DNA of 64,000 nt, taken from contig NZ_JMLW01000013.1 of assembly GCF_000686905.1 (NCBI RefSeq), positions 1 through 64,000 of the forward strand. The letters run 5' to 3'. Under the pieces are notes generated by a model. It worked only from the letters and a program-made list of their open reading frames with translations. It was not told the DNA's origin and ran no database searches. This stretch comes from Marinospirillum insulare DSM 21763. GTDB lineage: Bacteria; Pseudomonadota; Gammaproteobacteria; Pseudomonadales; Halomonadaceae. Shown here one piece after another: positions 30,493-39,943 of the stretch. The first letter of the stretch is position 1. The number at the start of each line of letters is the position of its first letter. Made by a program: the position numbers and the translations under genes.

Positions 30493-31437
30493 ATGACTAA
30501 TAATTTGAGTTCCAAACTCTTAAATATAAACATTAACTTTATGAAGCTGCGCTATCTAGCTTTTGGTTTATCAGCGGTATTGCTGCTGGTTTCCATTGGC
30601 TCTTTAGCTACCCAAGGTTTACGCCTAGGCCTAGATTTTACTGGTGGCACGCTAGTGGAGCTTCACTACACCAATTCTCCAAACCTAGAAGAAGTGCGGG
30701 GTCAGCTAGAAACCGCTGGCTACGAACAGTTTGTAGTGCAAAACTTCGGTAGCTCCCACGATGTGTTGATTCGCCTTAACCAAGGTTTCTCGCCAGAAGT
30801 GGGTGAGCAAGTACGTAGCCTGCTCGACACACAAAATGCAGACAAGGTTGAGCTAACTCGTGCAGAGTTTGTCGGTGCGCAGGTAGGTGATGAACTGCGT
30901 GACCAAGGCGGGTTAGGAATGCTGGTCGCTATGCTCTGCATTATGGTTTATGTAGCCTTTCGCTTTCAGTATAAGTTTGCAGTAGGTTCTGTGCTGGCGC
31001 TAGTGCATGACGTTATTATCCTGCTAGGCTTCTTCTCTGTGTTTCGTATCGACTTTGACTTAACTGTACTAGCTGCTTTATTAGCTGTGGTGGGTTATTC
31101 CATTAACGACACCATAGTTGTTTATGATCGTATTCGTGAAAACTTTCGTAAAATACGTGAAGGTACAGTCAGTGAGCTAATTAACTTATCTATTAACCAA
31201 ACACTCATTCGCACCACCATTACCTCCATAACCACCTTGTTAGTAGTGGTAACCCTATTTTTATTGGGTGGTGAAATGATTCACAACTTCGCACTGGCTT
31301 TAATGGTAGGCATTTTAGTGGGTACCTATTCTTCAATTTATATAGCAGGTACTTTGCTGCTAAGCATGAAAGTATCCAGAGAAGATTTAGCTATTCCAAT
31401 TAAAGAAGGTGTATTAGAAGAAGATGGTCGCCCTTAA
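30493..31437 (+). CDS. secF: Protein translocase subunit SecF
   Basis: The 314-residue SecF carries LGLDFTGGTLVEL near the N-terminus and the conserved VVGYSINDTIVVYDRIREN motif in the membrane domain. I place the start at ATG 30493 (MTNNLSS), which has GGCAGGA upstream and gives the usual length. A longer in-frame reading from 30436 would overlap secD by 43 bases and add non-homologous residues. It is the last gene of the queA-secF operon. Confidence 0.96.
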   Translation: MTNNLSSKLLNININFMKLRYLAFGLSAVLLLVSIGSLATQGLRLGLDFTGGTLVELHYTNSPNLEEVRGQLETAGYEQFVVQNFGSSHDVLIRLNQGFSPEVGEQVRSLLDTQNADKVELTRAEFVGAQVGDELRDQGGLGMLVAMLCIMVYVAFRFQYKFAVGSVLALVHDVIILLGFFSVFRIDFDLTVLAALLAVVGYSINDTIVVYDRIRENFRKIREGTVSELINLSINQTLIRTTITSITTLLVVVTLFLLGGEMIHNFALALMVGILVGTYSSIYIAGTLLLSMKVSREDLAIPIKEGVLEEDGRP

Positions 31438-31478
31438 ATAACAATAATCAGGTTAACTACCTAACGGAGAAACTAACA

Positions 31479-32453
31479 ATGTTAACTCTACCTAAAAAAG
31501 CCCTAACACTTGCAGCGGCTTTCACTCTAGCTGCAACCAGCAGCTTAGCTATGGCTGCTGATACTAAATCGGTGGCTATTACTGCAATAGTAGAGCACCC
31601 AGCTTTAGATGCGGTAAGAGATGGCGTATTAGATGCCCTTAACGATGCAGGTTATACCCAAGGCAAAAACTTAGAGTGGCAATACCAGAGCGCTCAAGGT
31701 AATACAGGTACAGCAGCACAAATAGCACGCAAATTTATTGGTGATAAACCCGATGCGCTGGTTGCTATAGCTACGCCATCAGCACAAGCAGCAGTAGCAG
31801 GTACTAAGCGTATTCCTATTGTTTTCTCAGCAGTAACTGACCCAGTTGAAGCGCAGCTAGTACCTTCTTGGGAAGCCAGTGGCACCAACGTAACAGGTGT
31901 GTCTGACTTACTTGAGCTAGATAAACAAATTGAGCTAATTAAACAGCTAGTGCCTAATGCCAAAAAAGTGGGCATGGTCTATAACCCAGGTGAAGCTAAT
32001 TCTGTTGTGGTAGTAGAAGCTTTTAAAAAGATACTGCCAAACTATGGCATGGAACTAGTTGAAGCGGCTGCACCACGTACTGTAGACGTAGGCTCTGCTG
32101 CACGTAGCCTAGTTGGTAAAGTTGATGTTATTTACACCAATACCGACAATAACGTGGTTTCTGCTTATGAAGCCCTAGTTAAGGTAGGTAATGACAGAAA
32201 AATACCCTTGGTGGCTTCCGATACAGACAGTGTTAAGCGTGGTGCGATTGCTGCTTTAGGAATGGACTACCGTGATCTAGGTCGCCAAACTGGACGTATG
32301 GTGGTTAGAATTTTAGAAGGTGAAGACCCAGGCAAAATTAAGCCTGAAACCAGCAGCAACCTACAGCTTTTCTTGAATGAAAGTGCAGCTAAAAAACAAG
32401 GCGTTACTCTATCTAAAGAGTTGCTAAAAACTGCTACTGAAATTATCCGTTAA
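31479..32453 (+). CDS. ABC transporter substrate-binding protein (ABC_sub_bind / TrpX-like)
   Basis: The 324-residue precursor has a cleavable signal peptide (about 1-26, ending AMAA) and the two-lobed periplasmic binding fold of the ABC_sub_bind family (VAITAIVEHPALDAVRDGV, IVFSAVTDPVEAQLVPSW, YTNTDNNVVSAYEAL, LGMDYRDLGRQTG). Relatives include streptococcal TrpX, but many in proteobacteria have unknown ligands, so tryptophan should not be assumed. It is first in a binding protein-permease-ATPase operon, and a strong hairpin follows its stop, which could favour expression of the binding protein over the membrane parts. Confidence 0.88.
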   Translation: MLTLPKKALTLAAAFTLAATSSLAMAADTKSVAITAIVEHPALDAVRDGVLDALNDAGYTQGKNLEWQYQSAQGNTGTAAQIARKFIGDKPDALVAIATPSAQAAVAGTKRIPIVFSAVTDPVEAQLVPSWEASGTNVTGVSDLLELDKQIELIKQLVPNAKKVGMVYNPGEANSVVVVEAFKKILPNYGMELVEAAAPRTVDVGSAARSLVGKVDVIYTNTDNNVVSAYEALVKVGNDRKIPLVASDTDSVKRGAIAALGMDYRDLGRQTGRMVVRILEGEDPGKIKPETSSNLQLFLNESAAKKQGVTLSKELLKTATEIIR

Positions 32454-32457
32454 TCTA

Positions 32458-32498
32458 AAAATACCTACCGTGCTTAAATTAAGCCGGTAGGTATTTTA
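32458..32498 (+). terminator. Intra-operon hairpin between binding protein and permease genes
   Basis: AAAATACCTACCG pairs perfectly with CGGTAGGTATTTT (13 bp), and the enclosed bases contain a further GCTTAA/TTAAGC repeat. A TATTTTATTA tract follows. It acts as either a partial terminator or a 3'-protective hairpin, positioned where an attenuator would raise the binding protein relative to the permease. Confidence 0.75.
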
Positions 32499-32519
32499 TT
32501 ACCCCCTCTGGTTTAGCCC

Positions 32520-33410
32520 ATGTCCCTGTTTTCCTTGTTTGGCGCACTTGAAATTGGTCTTATTTTTGGACTAGTCGCACTTGGCGTTTTTATCTCTTTT
32601 CGTTTATTAAAATTCCCAGATTTAACCGTAGATGGCAGCTTTCCCTTGGGTGGTGCAGTTGGTGCGGTATGTATTGCGGGCGGCATGGACCCTTTTCTAG
32701 CCACTGTACTAGCTATGCTGGCAGGTGCAGTGGCTGGTGTATTTACTGCCTTATTAAACGTACATTTAAAAATTATGGATCTGCTCGCCAGTATCCTAAT
32801 GATGATAGCGCTCTATTCTATTAACCTAAGAATAATGGGTCGACCTAATGTACCTTTAATTATGGAGCCCACAGTATTCAGTATTTTAGAAGTTAGCTGG
32901 ATAGACGATTATGTAATGCGACCGCTTATTTTAATAGTGGTCGTTATTCTTGTTAAGCTGTTATTAGATGCCTATTTTGCAACCCAGCAGGGTTTATCAA
33001 TTCGTGCGACGGGTTCTAATCCACGCATGGCTCGTGCCCAAGGTGTAAATACAGGCGGTATGATTATTTTAGGTATGGCCATATCTAATGGACTAGTCGG
33101 TTTAGCCGGTGCGCTTTTTGCACAAACTCAAGGTGGTGCGGATATATCTATGGGCATAGGTACCATTGTTATAGGTTTGGCAGCGGTAATAGTCGGTGAA
33201 AGCATTTTGCCAGCGCGTAAAATGTACCTACTTACCCTAGCCGTTATTTTAGGTGCAGTGGTTTATCGCTTCTTTATTGCCTTGGCATTAAACAGTGATT
33301 TTATTGGTTTGAAAGCGCAAGACTTGAACCTAGTTACCGCTTTACTGGTTGTATTCGCGCTAGTTATTCCGTTAATTAAAAAACGCTTATCACGTCCTAA
33401 GAGGCTTTAA
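32520..33410 (+). CDS. ABC transporter permease (TrpY-like)
   Basis: The 296-residue integral membrane protein has about eight hydrophobic segments. The branched-chain/sugar-type permease motif is visible in RATGSNPRMARAQGVNTG and in DLTVDGSFPLGGAVGA near the N-terminus, as in permeases paired with ABC_sub_bind proteins. It forms the channel of the uptake system, and its stop is 2 nt before the ATPase start. Substrate unknown. Confidence 0.88.
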   Translation: MSLFSLFGALEIGLIFGLVALGVFISFRLLKFPDLTVDGSFPLGGAVGAVCIAGGMDPFLATVLAMLAGAVAGVFTALLNVHLKIMDLLASILMMIALYSINLRIMGRPNVPLIMEPTVFSILEVSWIDDYVMRPLILIVVVILVKLLLDAYFATQQGLSIRATGSNPRMARAQGVNTGGMIILGMAISNGLVGLAGALFAQTQGGADISMGIGTIVIGLAAVIVGESILPARKMYLLTLAVILGAVVYRFFIALALNSDFIGLKAQDLNLVTALLVVFALVIPLIKKRLSRPKRL

Positions 33411-33412
33411 TT

Positions 33413-34207
33413 ATGCTTAAAGCATCGAACCTTAATATAACCTTTAATGCCGGCACCCCCATAGAAACCCGTGCTCTACAAGGTTTGTCGGTTACCATTC
33501 CTTCGGGTCAATTTGTTACGGTTATAGGTACTAATGGAGCAGGTAAATCTACCCTATTAAATGCTGTTTCTGGCGACCTAGACGTAGATAGCGGCAGCAT
33601 TTTAATTGATGAAACAGAAGTGGCTAATCAGCCAGTATGGAAGCGAGCAGGTTTAGTTGCTCGCGTTTTTCAAGACCCTATGGCAGGTACTTGTGAAGAT
33701 TTAACCATTGAAGAAAATATGGCGCTAGCCCAACAAAGAGGTAACCGCCGAGGTTTAAGCTGGGCTGTTAAAGCCTCCCAAAGAGACTATTACCAAGAAC
33801 AGCTAGCCCGTTTAAACTTAGGCTTAGAAAACCGCTTAACCGACCGTATAGGTTTACTATCAGGTGGGCAGCGCCAAGCAGTCAGCTTGTTAATGGCAGC
33901 CTTGCAACCTTCACGTATTTTATTGCTTGATGAGCACACCGCAGCACTTGACCCCCGCACCGCAGATTTTGTACTAGAACTCACCAACACCCTAGTCACA
34001 GAAAAACAACTCACCACCATGATGGTGACCCACAGCATGCGTCAAGCCCTAGATATAGGTGACCGCACCCTGATGCTCCACCAAGGTAAGGTAGTGCTAG
34101 ACGTTGCAGGTGAAGAACGCAAAGGTATGCAGATAACCGACCTACTAGCCATGTTTGAGCAGGTAAGAGGCGAAGAAGTAACCGATGATGCTTTGTTGTT
34201 GGGTTAA
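33413..34207 (+). CDS. ABC transporter ATP-binding protein (TrpZ-like)
   Basis: The 264-residue ABC ATPase shows Walker A GTNGAGKST, a Q-loop in RVFQDPMAGTCEDL, signature LSGGQRQA, Walker B ILLLDEHTAALD (His where Pro is usual, a feature of this subfamily) and switch His in MVTHSM. It energises the adjacent permease and is translationally close-packed with it. cobB follows after 14 nt. Confidence 0.92.
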   Translation: MLKASNLNITFNAGTPIETRALQGLSVTIPSGQFVTVIGTNGAGKSTLLNAVSGDLDVDSGSILIDETEVANQPVWKRAGLVARVFQDPMAGTCEDLTIEENMALAQQRGNRRGLSWAVKASQRDYYQEQLARLNLGLENRLTDRIGLLSGGQRQAVSLLMAALQPSRILLLDEHTAALDPRTADFVLELTNTLVTEKQLTTMMVTHSMRQALDIGDRTLMLHQGKVVLDVAGEERKGMQITDLLAMFEQVRGEEVTDDALLLG

Positions 34208-34221
34208 AAATTAGGGAAGTT

Positions 34222-34935
34222 ATGACTCTTAAATATAAAAATATTGTGGTACTAACCGGTGCAGGTATATCTGCCGATTCGGGTATTAGCACCTTTAGAG
34301 GCCAAGATGGCTTGTGGGAAAATCATCGCATTCAAGATGTAGCTAGCCCGGAAGGCTTTGCAGAAAATCCTGAGCTAGTGCTAAGTTTTTATAATCTACG
34401 TCGTGAACAGCTGTTAGATTCTGAGCTAAAACCTAACCCTGGGCATTATGCCTTAGCAGAAGTAGAGCTAGCTTGTTTAGCTGCGGGTGGGCAATTTACT
34501 TTAATTAGCCAGAATGTCGATAACTTACACCAAAGGGCTGGCAGCCAGCGTTTAATTAGTATGCATGGCCAACTGCAAAGTGCTTTATGCCCTGCTAGTG
34601 GTCAAGCCATTGACTGGACTGGTCCGCTTAACTTAGGCGACAAGTGCAACTGTTGTCAGCCAAGTAACCAGCTGCGCCCTGATATCGTTTGGTTTGGTGA
34701 AGTGCCTTATTACATGGGTGAATGCATGGAAGCTTTAGAGAATGCAGACTTGTTTGTCGCCATAGGTACCTCCGGTCAGGTGTATCCTGCCGCAGGCTTT
34801 GTTGATGCAGCTAATGCAGCAGGGGCGAGAACTGTCGAATTGAATTTAGAAAAAACCAGCCATGACTTTGATGAAGCAATTGAAGGCAGTGCTGCTGAAG
34901 TAGTTCCTGATTTTTTTGAAAACTTATTAGCCTAA
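34222..34935 (+). CDS. cobB: NAD-dependent protein deacylase, sirtuin class III
   Basis: The 237-residue sirtuin has NAD motifs GAGISADSGISTFRGQDGLW and QNVDNLHQRAG, catalytic His in SMHGQL, and zinc-binding cysteines (ALCPASGQ and KCNCC). The YxxR pair (FYNLRR), which in E. coli CobB confers desuccinylase as well as deacetylase activity, is present. It probably reverses acetylation of acetyl-CoA synthetase and other proteins. It sits between the ABC ATPase gene and a thioesterase gene on the same strand, all closely spaced. Confidence 0.94.
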   Translation: MTLKYKNIVVLTGAGISADSGISTFRGQDGLWENHRIQDVASPEGFAENPELVLSFYNLRREQLLDSELKPNPGHYALAEVELACLAAGGQFTLISQNVDNLHQRAGSQRLISMHGQLQSALCPASGQAIDWTGPLNLGDKCNCCQPSNQLRPDIVWFGEVPYYMGECMEALENADLFVAIGTSGQVYPAAGFVDAANAAGARTVELNLEKTSHDFDEAIEGSAAEVVPDFFENLLA

Positions 34936-34944
34936 GAGGCAAGT

Positions 34945-35427
34945 ATGCAACCTAATGCACCAACCCTAACCATGAGTATTTTAATGACACCAGACAAGGC
35001 AAACTTTTCTGGAAACGTCCACGGTGGCACACTATTAAAGTACCTAGATGAAGTTGCCTATGCCTGCGCTAGCCGTTATGCAGGTTGCTATGTCGTTACT
35101 CTATCGGTGGATCAAGTAACCTTTCGCCAGCCAGTGCATGTAGGTGAGCTAGTTACCTTCTTAGCTTCGGTTAACTACACAGGCCGCACCTCCATGGAAA
35201 TAGGCATTAAAGTCATTACCGAAGACATCCATCAAAAAATGGTTAGGCATACTAATAGCTGCTTTTTTACTATGGTTGCTGTAGACGATAAGGGTAAGCC
35301 AGTTGAAGTGCCTAAATTAGACCCTAAAACAGATGACGAAATAAGACGCTTCTCCAACGCTGAAGTTCGTCGAACCATTCGCCAAGAACTTAATGAACGT
35401 TATGAAGCGCTTATACAAAAAGACTAA
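34945..35427 (+). CDS. YciA-like acyl-CoA thioesterase (hot-dog fold)
   Basis: The 160-residue hot-dog protein has the thioesterase signature NFSGNVHGGTLLKYLDEVAYACASRYAG, with the catalytic Asp/Glu region, and the core helix and strands of the YciA/BACH family. It hydrolyses acyl-CoA of uncertain chain length. It starts 9 nt after cobB, so the pair is probably co-expressed. Its stop overlaps the convergent frdD stop by four bases. Confidence 0.85.
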   Translation: MQPNAPTLTMSILMTPDKANFSGNVHGGTLLKYLDEVAYACASRYAGCYVVTLSVDQVTFRQPVHVGELVTFLASVNYTGRTSMEIGIKVITEDIHQKMVRHTNSCFFTMVAVDDKGKPVEVPKLDPKTDDEIRRFSNAEVRRTIRQELNERYEALIQKD

Positions 35428-35783
35428 CTGCCAATTACCCAAATAAGCAGGCTGGTGGCACTAAGCAAGCCTGCAAAGCCCATGGTTAGCCATTTTATTA
35501 GTGTTTTTTGCTGAAACTTTACGTCGTAGAGTGCATGGCGTATGCGGTGCAAGCTATGAAAGGCTGGGAAAATAATGACTGCGCCAATAAAGATTAACCC
35601 CCAAAAGCCAAAAAACCACTGGCTAGCTTGCTTGTAGTCTAAAATAACTAGCTCAAGCGGTAGTAGCAGTCCATAAAATAAAATAATGCTGGGCAGGAAA
35701 ACTGCAAAGCAAACTCCACCAGCACTGAATAAGCCCCACCAAATGGGTTCGTCACTGCGTTTTAATTGTTTATTCTGCTGCAT
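35424..35783 (-). CDS. frdD: Fumarate reductase membrane anchor subunit D
   Basis: The 119-residue protein has three hydrophobic helices and the FrdD motif RSDEPIWWGLFSAGG near its N-terminus. FrdC and FrdD anchor FrdAB in the membrane and bind menaquinol. Last gene of frdABCD, 3 nt after frdC. Confidence 0.9.
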   Translation of the reverse strand: MQQNKQLKRSDEPIWWGLFSAGGVCFAVFLPSIILFYGLLLPLELVILDYKQASQWFFGFWGLIFIGAVIIFPAFHSLHRIRHALYDVKFQQKTLIKWLTMGFAGLLSATSLLIWVIGS

Positions 35784-35786
35784 TTT

Positions 35787-36164
35787 TTATCCCCAAAATA
35801 ACCAAGCCACTAAAGCAAAAACTGCCAATACACCTGCCCATTGGCCAGCAACTAATGCTGGAGCTGAAACTTTTTTACCGCCAAACTCTAATGGCATAAC
35901 CCGTGGAAAAAGCTGAAAAAACGTCCAGGCATGAAACAAGCTAGCAAGCAAAGCGAGGGTATTAATCAGCATAACTAAAGGGTTTTGCATGACAGCTAGC
36001 CAAAGGTACCAAGCTTCAGCGCCTTGGCTAAGCGAATAAAGCCCTTTCACCAAACAAAGCAAGAAAAACAACAAGGGCAAAACAGTGAGTTCACGCAGCA
36101 TATAAACTTTAAATGCAGTGTTTTTTAGCCACCAAGTGCGCGTAAGGGTAGGACGATAACTCAT
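35787..36164 (-). CDS. frdC: Fumarate reductase membrane anchor subunit C
   Basis: The 125-residue protein starts [25 protein letters not shown], close to the FrdC N-terminus, and has three membrane helices. The basic opening segment with its Arg/Glu is part of the quinol site in E. coli FrdC. Its ATG overlaps the frdB stop (ATGA type). Confidence 0.93.
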   Translation of the reverse strand: MSYRPTLTRTWWLKNTAFKVYMLRELTVLPLLFFLLCLVKGLYSLSQGAEAWYLWLAVMQNPLVMLINTLALLASLFHAWTFFQLFPRVMPLEFGGKKVSAPALVAGQWAGVLAVFALVAWLFWG

Positions 36165-36898
36165 GAACGACCTCCTAAAAGGCTGAAAATTAAATCAGTA
36201 GCTGAAGTCACTTTAGACTGGTTCACCGCTGCTGCTGGATCAACACTTTTAGGGCAAACTTCAGAACAATAACCCACAAAAGTACAACTCCAAGCGCCTT
36301 CTTCTGAATTAATCATTGGCATACGCTCTGCTTGGCCAGCATCACGGTTATCTAGGTTATAGCGGTGTGCCAGGGTAAGCGCTGCTGGGCCAATAAACTC
36401 AGGGTTTAAACCAAATTGTGGACAAGCGGAATAGCACAGGCCGCAGTTAATACAGGAAGAAAACTGCTGGTATTTATCTAGCTGACGTGGAGTTTGGTTA
36501 TGAGGATCAAAACTTTGTACGCTTTCTTTAGAGTCTTTACTGATTAGATAAGGCTTAACGGCTTCTAAATGCGTAAGGAAGGATTCCATATCAATAATAA
36601 GGTCGCGCTCTACAGGAAAGTGCGCCATAGGCTCAATTAACATGCCCGTTTGCACATAGTCACGCAAAAACACATTGCAGCCCAGCATAGGTTTGCCATT
36701 CAGCATAATGCCGCAAGAACCACAAATAGCCATGCGGCAAGACCAGCGGTAGCTAAGCGTTGGGTCTAACTCTTCCTTTATATAAGTTAAAGCATCCAGT
36801 ACCGAAGTGCTGGTGTCGTAGGGCACAGTGTAGCTTTGGTTAAACGGCTCGCTAGATTGCTCTGGTAAATAGCGCTGAATGGTTACTTCTAATTCCAT
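36161..36898 (-). CDS. frdB: Fumarate reductase iron-sulfur subunit
   Basis: The 245-residue subunit carries a plant-type [2Fe-2S] motif ([17 protein letters not shown]...C). Two bacterial-type motifs follow ([24 protein letters not shown]), giving the [3Fe-4S] and [4Fe-4S] clusters. It passes electrons from menaquinol to FrdA. It begins at the frdA stop (one-base overlap). Confidence 0.97.
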   Translation of the reverse strand: MELEVTIQRYLPEQSSEPFNQSYTVPYDTSTSVLDALTYIKEELDPTLSYRWSCRMAICGSCGIMLNGKPMLGCNVFLRDYVQTGMLIEPMAHFPVERDLIIDMESFLTHLEAVKPYLISKDSKESVQSFDPHNQTPRQLDKYQQFSSCINCGLCYSACPQFGLNPEFIGPAALTLAHRYNLDNRDAGQAERMPMINSEEGAWSCTFVGYCSEVCPKSVDPAAAVNQSKVTSATDLIFSLLGGRS

Positions 36899-38685
36899 TA
36901 TTTAGCTCCTTTTGCAGCTTCGCCAGATTTTGCAGCATCACCATAAGCACGTTCAGCAGGGGGTAAAATTGAAGTATCCACCGCTTGCCACTCTAAACGC
37001 GCCGCTTCTTTTCCTTGGTAATAAACCAAACTATGTTGTAAAAAATCTTGGTCATTTCGGCTGGTACAGCCTTCATCTAAACGCTGATGTGCGCCTCGTG
37101 ATTCCTTACGCTCTAACGCACCTAAGCAAGTTGCTTCGGCAATATCTAAACCAAAGCCTACCTCTAGGCACATAAAAAACTCTGTGTTGTAAACTTTGCT
37201 TTTATCTTGAATATGCACACTTTGGTAGCGTTTTCTTAATTCACGAATCGTCTGCAAAGTTTCTTCCATGCCAGCTTGGGTGCGGTAAATACCGCAACCT
37301 TCCTCCATGGTTTTAAGCAGCTCTTTTTTAATCTCAACCCAAGATTCACCACTGGTGCGGTCATTAAGAGTTGCCAGTTGTTTTTGCACTAGCTTGGCTT
37401 GTTCTTGCAAGGTCGGCAAAGCAGCAAAGTCTTTGTTATCGGCATTTTCAGCCGCTTGTTCACCCGCTAAGCGACCAAAAACTAACAGCTCAGTCAGTGA
37501 GTTAGAACCTAAACGATTTGCTCCATGTAAACCAACCGATGCACATTCGCCAGCAGCGTATAAACCTTTAATGCTGGTTTCACTCTTGGCATCGGTCATT
37601 ATGCCGCCCATAGTATAATGAACCGCAGGACGTACAGGAATTGGCTCTTTGGCAGGGTCGATATTGACAAAGGCTTTAGCTAATTCACTAATAAAGGGTA
37701 GGCGCTCCTGCAGATACTTTTCACCCAAATGGCGTAAGTCTAAATACACCACATCACTGTCACCGTATTTACCCGTGCGCCCAGCTTGCTGTTCTTGCCA
37801 AAAAGCTTGCGAAAGTTTATCGCGTGGGCCTAATTCCATGTATTTGTTTTCAGGTTTACCTAAAGGTGTTTCAGGCCCTAAGCCATAGTCTTGCAAGTAG
37901 CGATAACCATCTTTGTTAACCATAATACCGCCTTCACCACGGGAAGCTTCGGTAATTAAAATACCTGAGCCGGGTAAGCCAGTGGGGTGGTATTGCACAA
38001 ACTCCATATCCCTTAAAGCAACACCCTTGCGGTAAGCTAGGGCCATGCCATCACCGGTAACTATGCCGCCATTGGTATTAAAACGGAATAAACGCCCAGC
38101 ACCCCCGGTTGCTAAAATAACCGATTTAGCTCTAAGTAGGTGAAGTTCCCCTGTTGCCACTTCTATGGCTATAACTCCAGCCACAGCTGCATCAACCACC
38201 AATAAATCGAGAACAAAAAATTCATCTAAACGCTGAATTTGCGAATACTTTAAAGAAGTTTGGTAAAGAGTATGCAGCATGTGGAAGCCAGTTTTATCGG
38301 CAGCAAACCAAGTGCGCTCAACCTTCATACCACCAAAACGCCTAACCTGAATTGTGCCATCTTCTTTACGGCTCCAAGGGCAACCCCAATGCTCCATCTG
38401 CACCAGTTCTTGATAAGCATGACGAACAAAATAATCCACCACCCCTTGCTCTGCTAACCAATCACTGCCCATCACTGTGTCTTCAATATGCGCCTGAAAA
38501 CTGTCTTTCTCTAGCGTAACGGCTGCTGCACCGCCTTCGGCAGCAACTGTATGCGAGCGCATAGGATAAACTTTAGAAACCAAGCCTATGTTTAAGTGGG
38601 GGGATTTTTCAGCTGCAGCAATACTGGCACGTAAGCCTGCACCACCACCGCCAACAACTAAAATATCAAAATCAGACTGTTGCAT
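36898..38685 (-). CDS. frdA: Fumarate reductase flavoprotein subunit
   Basis: The 595-residue catalytic subunit has the FAD motif [17 protein letters not shown], the covalent flavin His in [11 protein letters not shown], the active-site segment [19 protein letters not shown] and the substrate His/Arg motifs ([28 protein letters not shown]). It resembles E. coli FrdA rather than SdhA throughout, so the operon should reduce fumarate with menaquinol under low oxygen. First gene of frdABCD, divergent from the TSUP gene. I did not find an FNR site in the short upstream region. Confidence 0.96.
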   Translation of the reverse strand: MQQSDFDILVVGGGGAGLRASIAAAEKSPHLNIGLVSKVYPMRSHTVAAEGGAAAVTLEKDSFQAHIEDTVMGSDWLAEQGVVDYFVRHAYQELVQMEHWGCPWSRKEDGTIQVRRFGGMKVERTWFAADKTGFHMLHTLYQTSLKYSQIQRLDEFFVLDLLVVDAAVAGVIAIEVATGELHLLRAKSVILATGGAGRLFRFNTNGGIVTGDGMALAYRKGVALRDMEFVQYHPTGLPGSGILITEASRGEGGIMVNKDGYRYLQDYGLGPETPLGKPENKYMELGPRDKLSQAFWQEQQAGRTGKYGDSDVVYLDLRHLGEKYLQERLPFISELAKAFVNIDPAKEPIPVRPAVHYTMGGIMTDAKSETSIKGLYAAGECASVGLHGANRLGSNSLTELLVFGRLAGEQAAENADNKDFAALPTLQEQAKLVQKQLATLNDRTSGESWVEIKKELLKTMEEGCGIYRTQAGMEETLQTIRELRKRYQSVHIQDKSKVYNTEFFMCLEVGFGLDIAEATCLGALERKESRGAHQRLDEGCTSRNDQDFLQHSLVYYQGKEAARLEWQAVDTSILPPAERAYGDAAKSGEAAKGAK

Positions 38686-38787
38686 TGCACATCCTTGAAA
38701 TGGTTTTAATAGGTTAATACTACCCTGAATTTTTGTTCACAACCAAACGTGCTATAAAGCTTAAACTTTTTTACATTACAGCTGAAG

Positions 38788-39579
38788 GTGGTTATGTCTT
38801 TAACACTTAATTTGGTTGCCGAGCCGCCTATTCTACTTATTTTAATTACTGTAGCCTTTATTGCAGGGTTTATTGATGCTATTGCCGGTGGCGGTGGTTT
38901 ATTAACTATTCCTGCTTTACTAATGGCAGGCTTGCCGCCCCACCTAGTTTTAGGAACTAATAAACTCTGTGCCACCTTTGGTTCTGCAACGGCTAGTTTG
39001 GCATTTTATCGCAAAGGTTTGTTTGATCCTAAACAGTGGCAGCGAGGTTTATGGGCAACTGGAATAGGCGCAATACTAGGGGCAGTTTTGGCACAGCAAT
39101 TACCAGCGCAATGGTTAAACCAAATGCTACCTCTAGTGGTATTTGCTTGTGCTGCCTATTTACTTTTTGGCCCTACACCAAAAGCTAATAATGAAGAAGA
39201 AAAGCCCATTATTAAAACCACTCGCCAGTGGCCGCAAGGTTTAGGTTTGGGTTTTTATGATGGCGTAGCAGGGCCGGGTACTGGTGCTTTTTGGACAGTC
39301 AGCAGCCTTATGCTTTATCCCCTTGACTTACTGCGTGCCAGTGGTGTTGCTCGCTCCATGAACTTTGTAAGCAATGGCGCAGCACTCAGCATGTTTGTTA
39401 TTAGTGGTAATGTTGCTTGGGCCGTTGGCTTGGGTATGGGCGCAGCACTTATGTTAGGTGCTACAGTGGGTGCAAAAGTTGCCATAGGTGGCGGCAACAA
39501 GTTAATTCGCCCCGTGTTTATTTTAGTGGTTATGGCCTTAGCAGCACGATTAGCCTGGCAGCATTGGTTGGGGGTATAG
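38788..39579 (+). CDS. TSUP family sulfite/organosulfur exporter-like permease
   Basis: The 263-residue protein has about eight membrane segments and the paired TauE/SafE/YfcA motifs FIAGFIDAIAGGGGLLTIPALL and GLGFYDGVAGPGTGAFW. It belongs to the TSUP (formerly DUF81) family, like E. coli YfcA. Members export sulfite, sulfoacetate or other organosulfur anions, and none can be chosen here. It is divergent from frdA. Confidence 0.88.
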   Translation: MVMSLTLNLVAEPPILLILITVAFIAGFIDAIAGGGGLLTIPALLMAGLPPHLVLGTNKLCATFGSATASLAFYRKGLFDPKQWQRGLWATGIGAILGAVLAQQLPAQWLNQMLPLVVFACAAYLLFGPTPKANNEEEKPIIKTTRQWPQGLGLGFYDGVAGPGTGAFWTVSSLMLYPLDLLRASGVARSMNFVSNGAALSMFVISGNVAWAVGLGMGAALMLGATVGAKVAIGGGNKLIRPVFILVVMALAARLAWQHWLGV

Positions 39580-39630
39580 AGGTTAAAATGATTTAATAAG
39601 CCTTTGCTAAAGGCAGCAGTAAAGCGCATT

Positions 39631-39647
39631 GTTCCCTAATAGGGAAC
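39631..39647. promoter_or_regulatory. Palindromic operator of higBA
   Basis: GTTCCCTAATAGGGAAC is a perfect inverted repeat with 8-bp arms around one central base, 11 nt before the higB ATG. Position and symmetry fit a HigA or HigBA autorepressor site. Confidence 0.75.
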
Positions 39648-39658
39648 TTCGAGGTATT

Positions 39659-39943
39659 ATGAAAGTCTTAGGGAAAGATAAGCTAATCAAGTTTTATAAA
39701 AAGCACGCAAATGCAAAGTCTGCATTAGAGGCTTGGGTCGCTGAAGCTCAAAATGCTACATGGAAAACGCCTCAGGATATTAAAAACCGTTACTCTAGCG
39801 CAGATTTTCTGGATGGTAATCGGGTTATTTTTAATATTAAGGGCAATCATTACCGATTAGTTATAAAAGTAAGGTATCAAAATGGTATTGCTGTTGTTCT
39901 ATGGGTGGGAACTCATGCCCAGTATGACAAGCAAAATTTTTAG
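39659..39943 (+). CDS. higB: HigB-type mRNA interferase toxin
   Basis: The 94-residue basic protein matches the HigB/RelE-like toxin family (HigB_toxin), with the core NRVIFNIKGNHYRLVIKVRYQNGIAVVLWVGTHAQYDK, whose C-terminal His-x2-Tyr motif is typical. Such toxins cleave mRNA in the ribosome. ATG 39659 is chosen over an upstream in-frame TTG because it has GAGG 5 nt before it and because the operator would otherwise be inside the gene. The toxin-first order is the HigBA hallmark. Confidence 0.92.
   Translation: MKVLGKDKLIKFYKKHANAKSALEAWVAEAQNATWKTPQDIKNRYSSADFLDGNRVIFNIKGNHYRLVIKVRYQNGIAVVLWVGTHAQYDKQNF

Noticed and set aside
39600-39614. GCCTTT-GCT-AAAGGC hairpin after the TSUP gene
   Set aside because: The stem is six pairs and is followed by no T-run, so it is not called a terminator.
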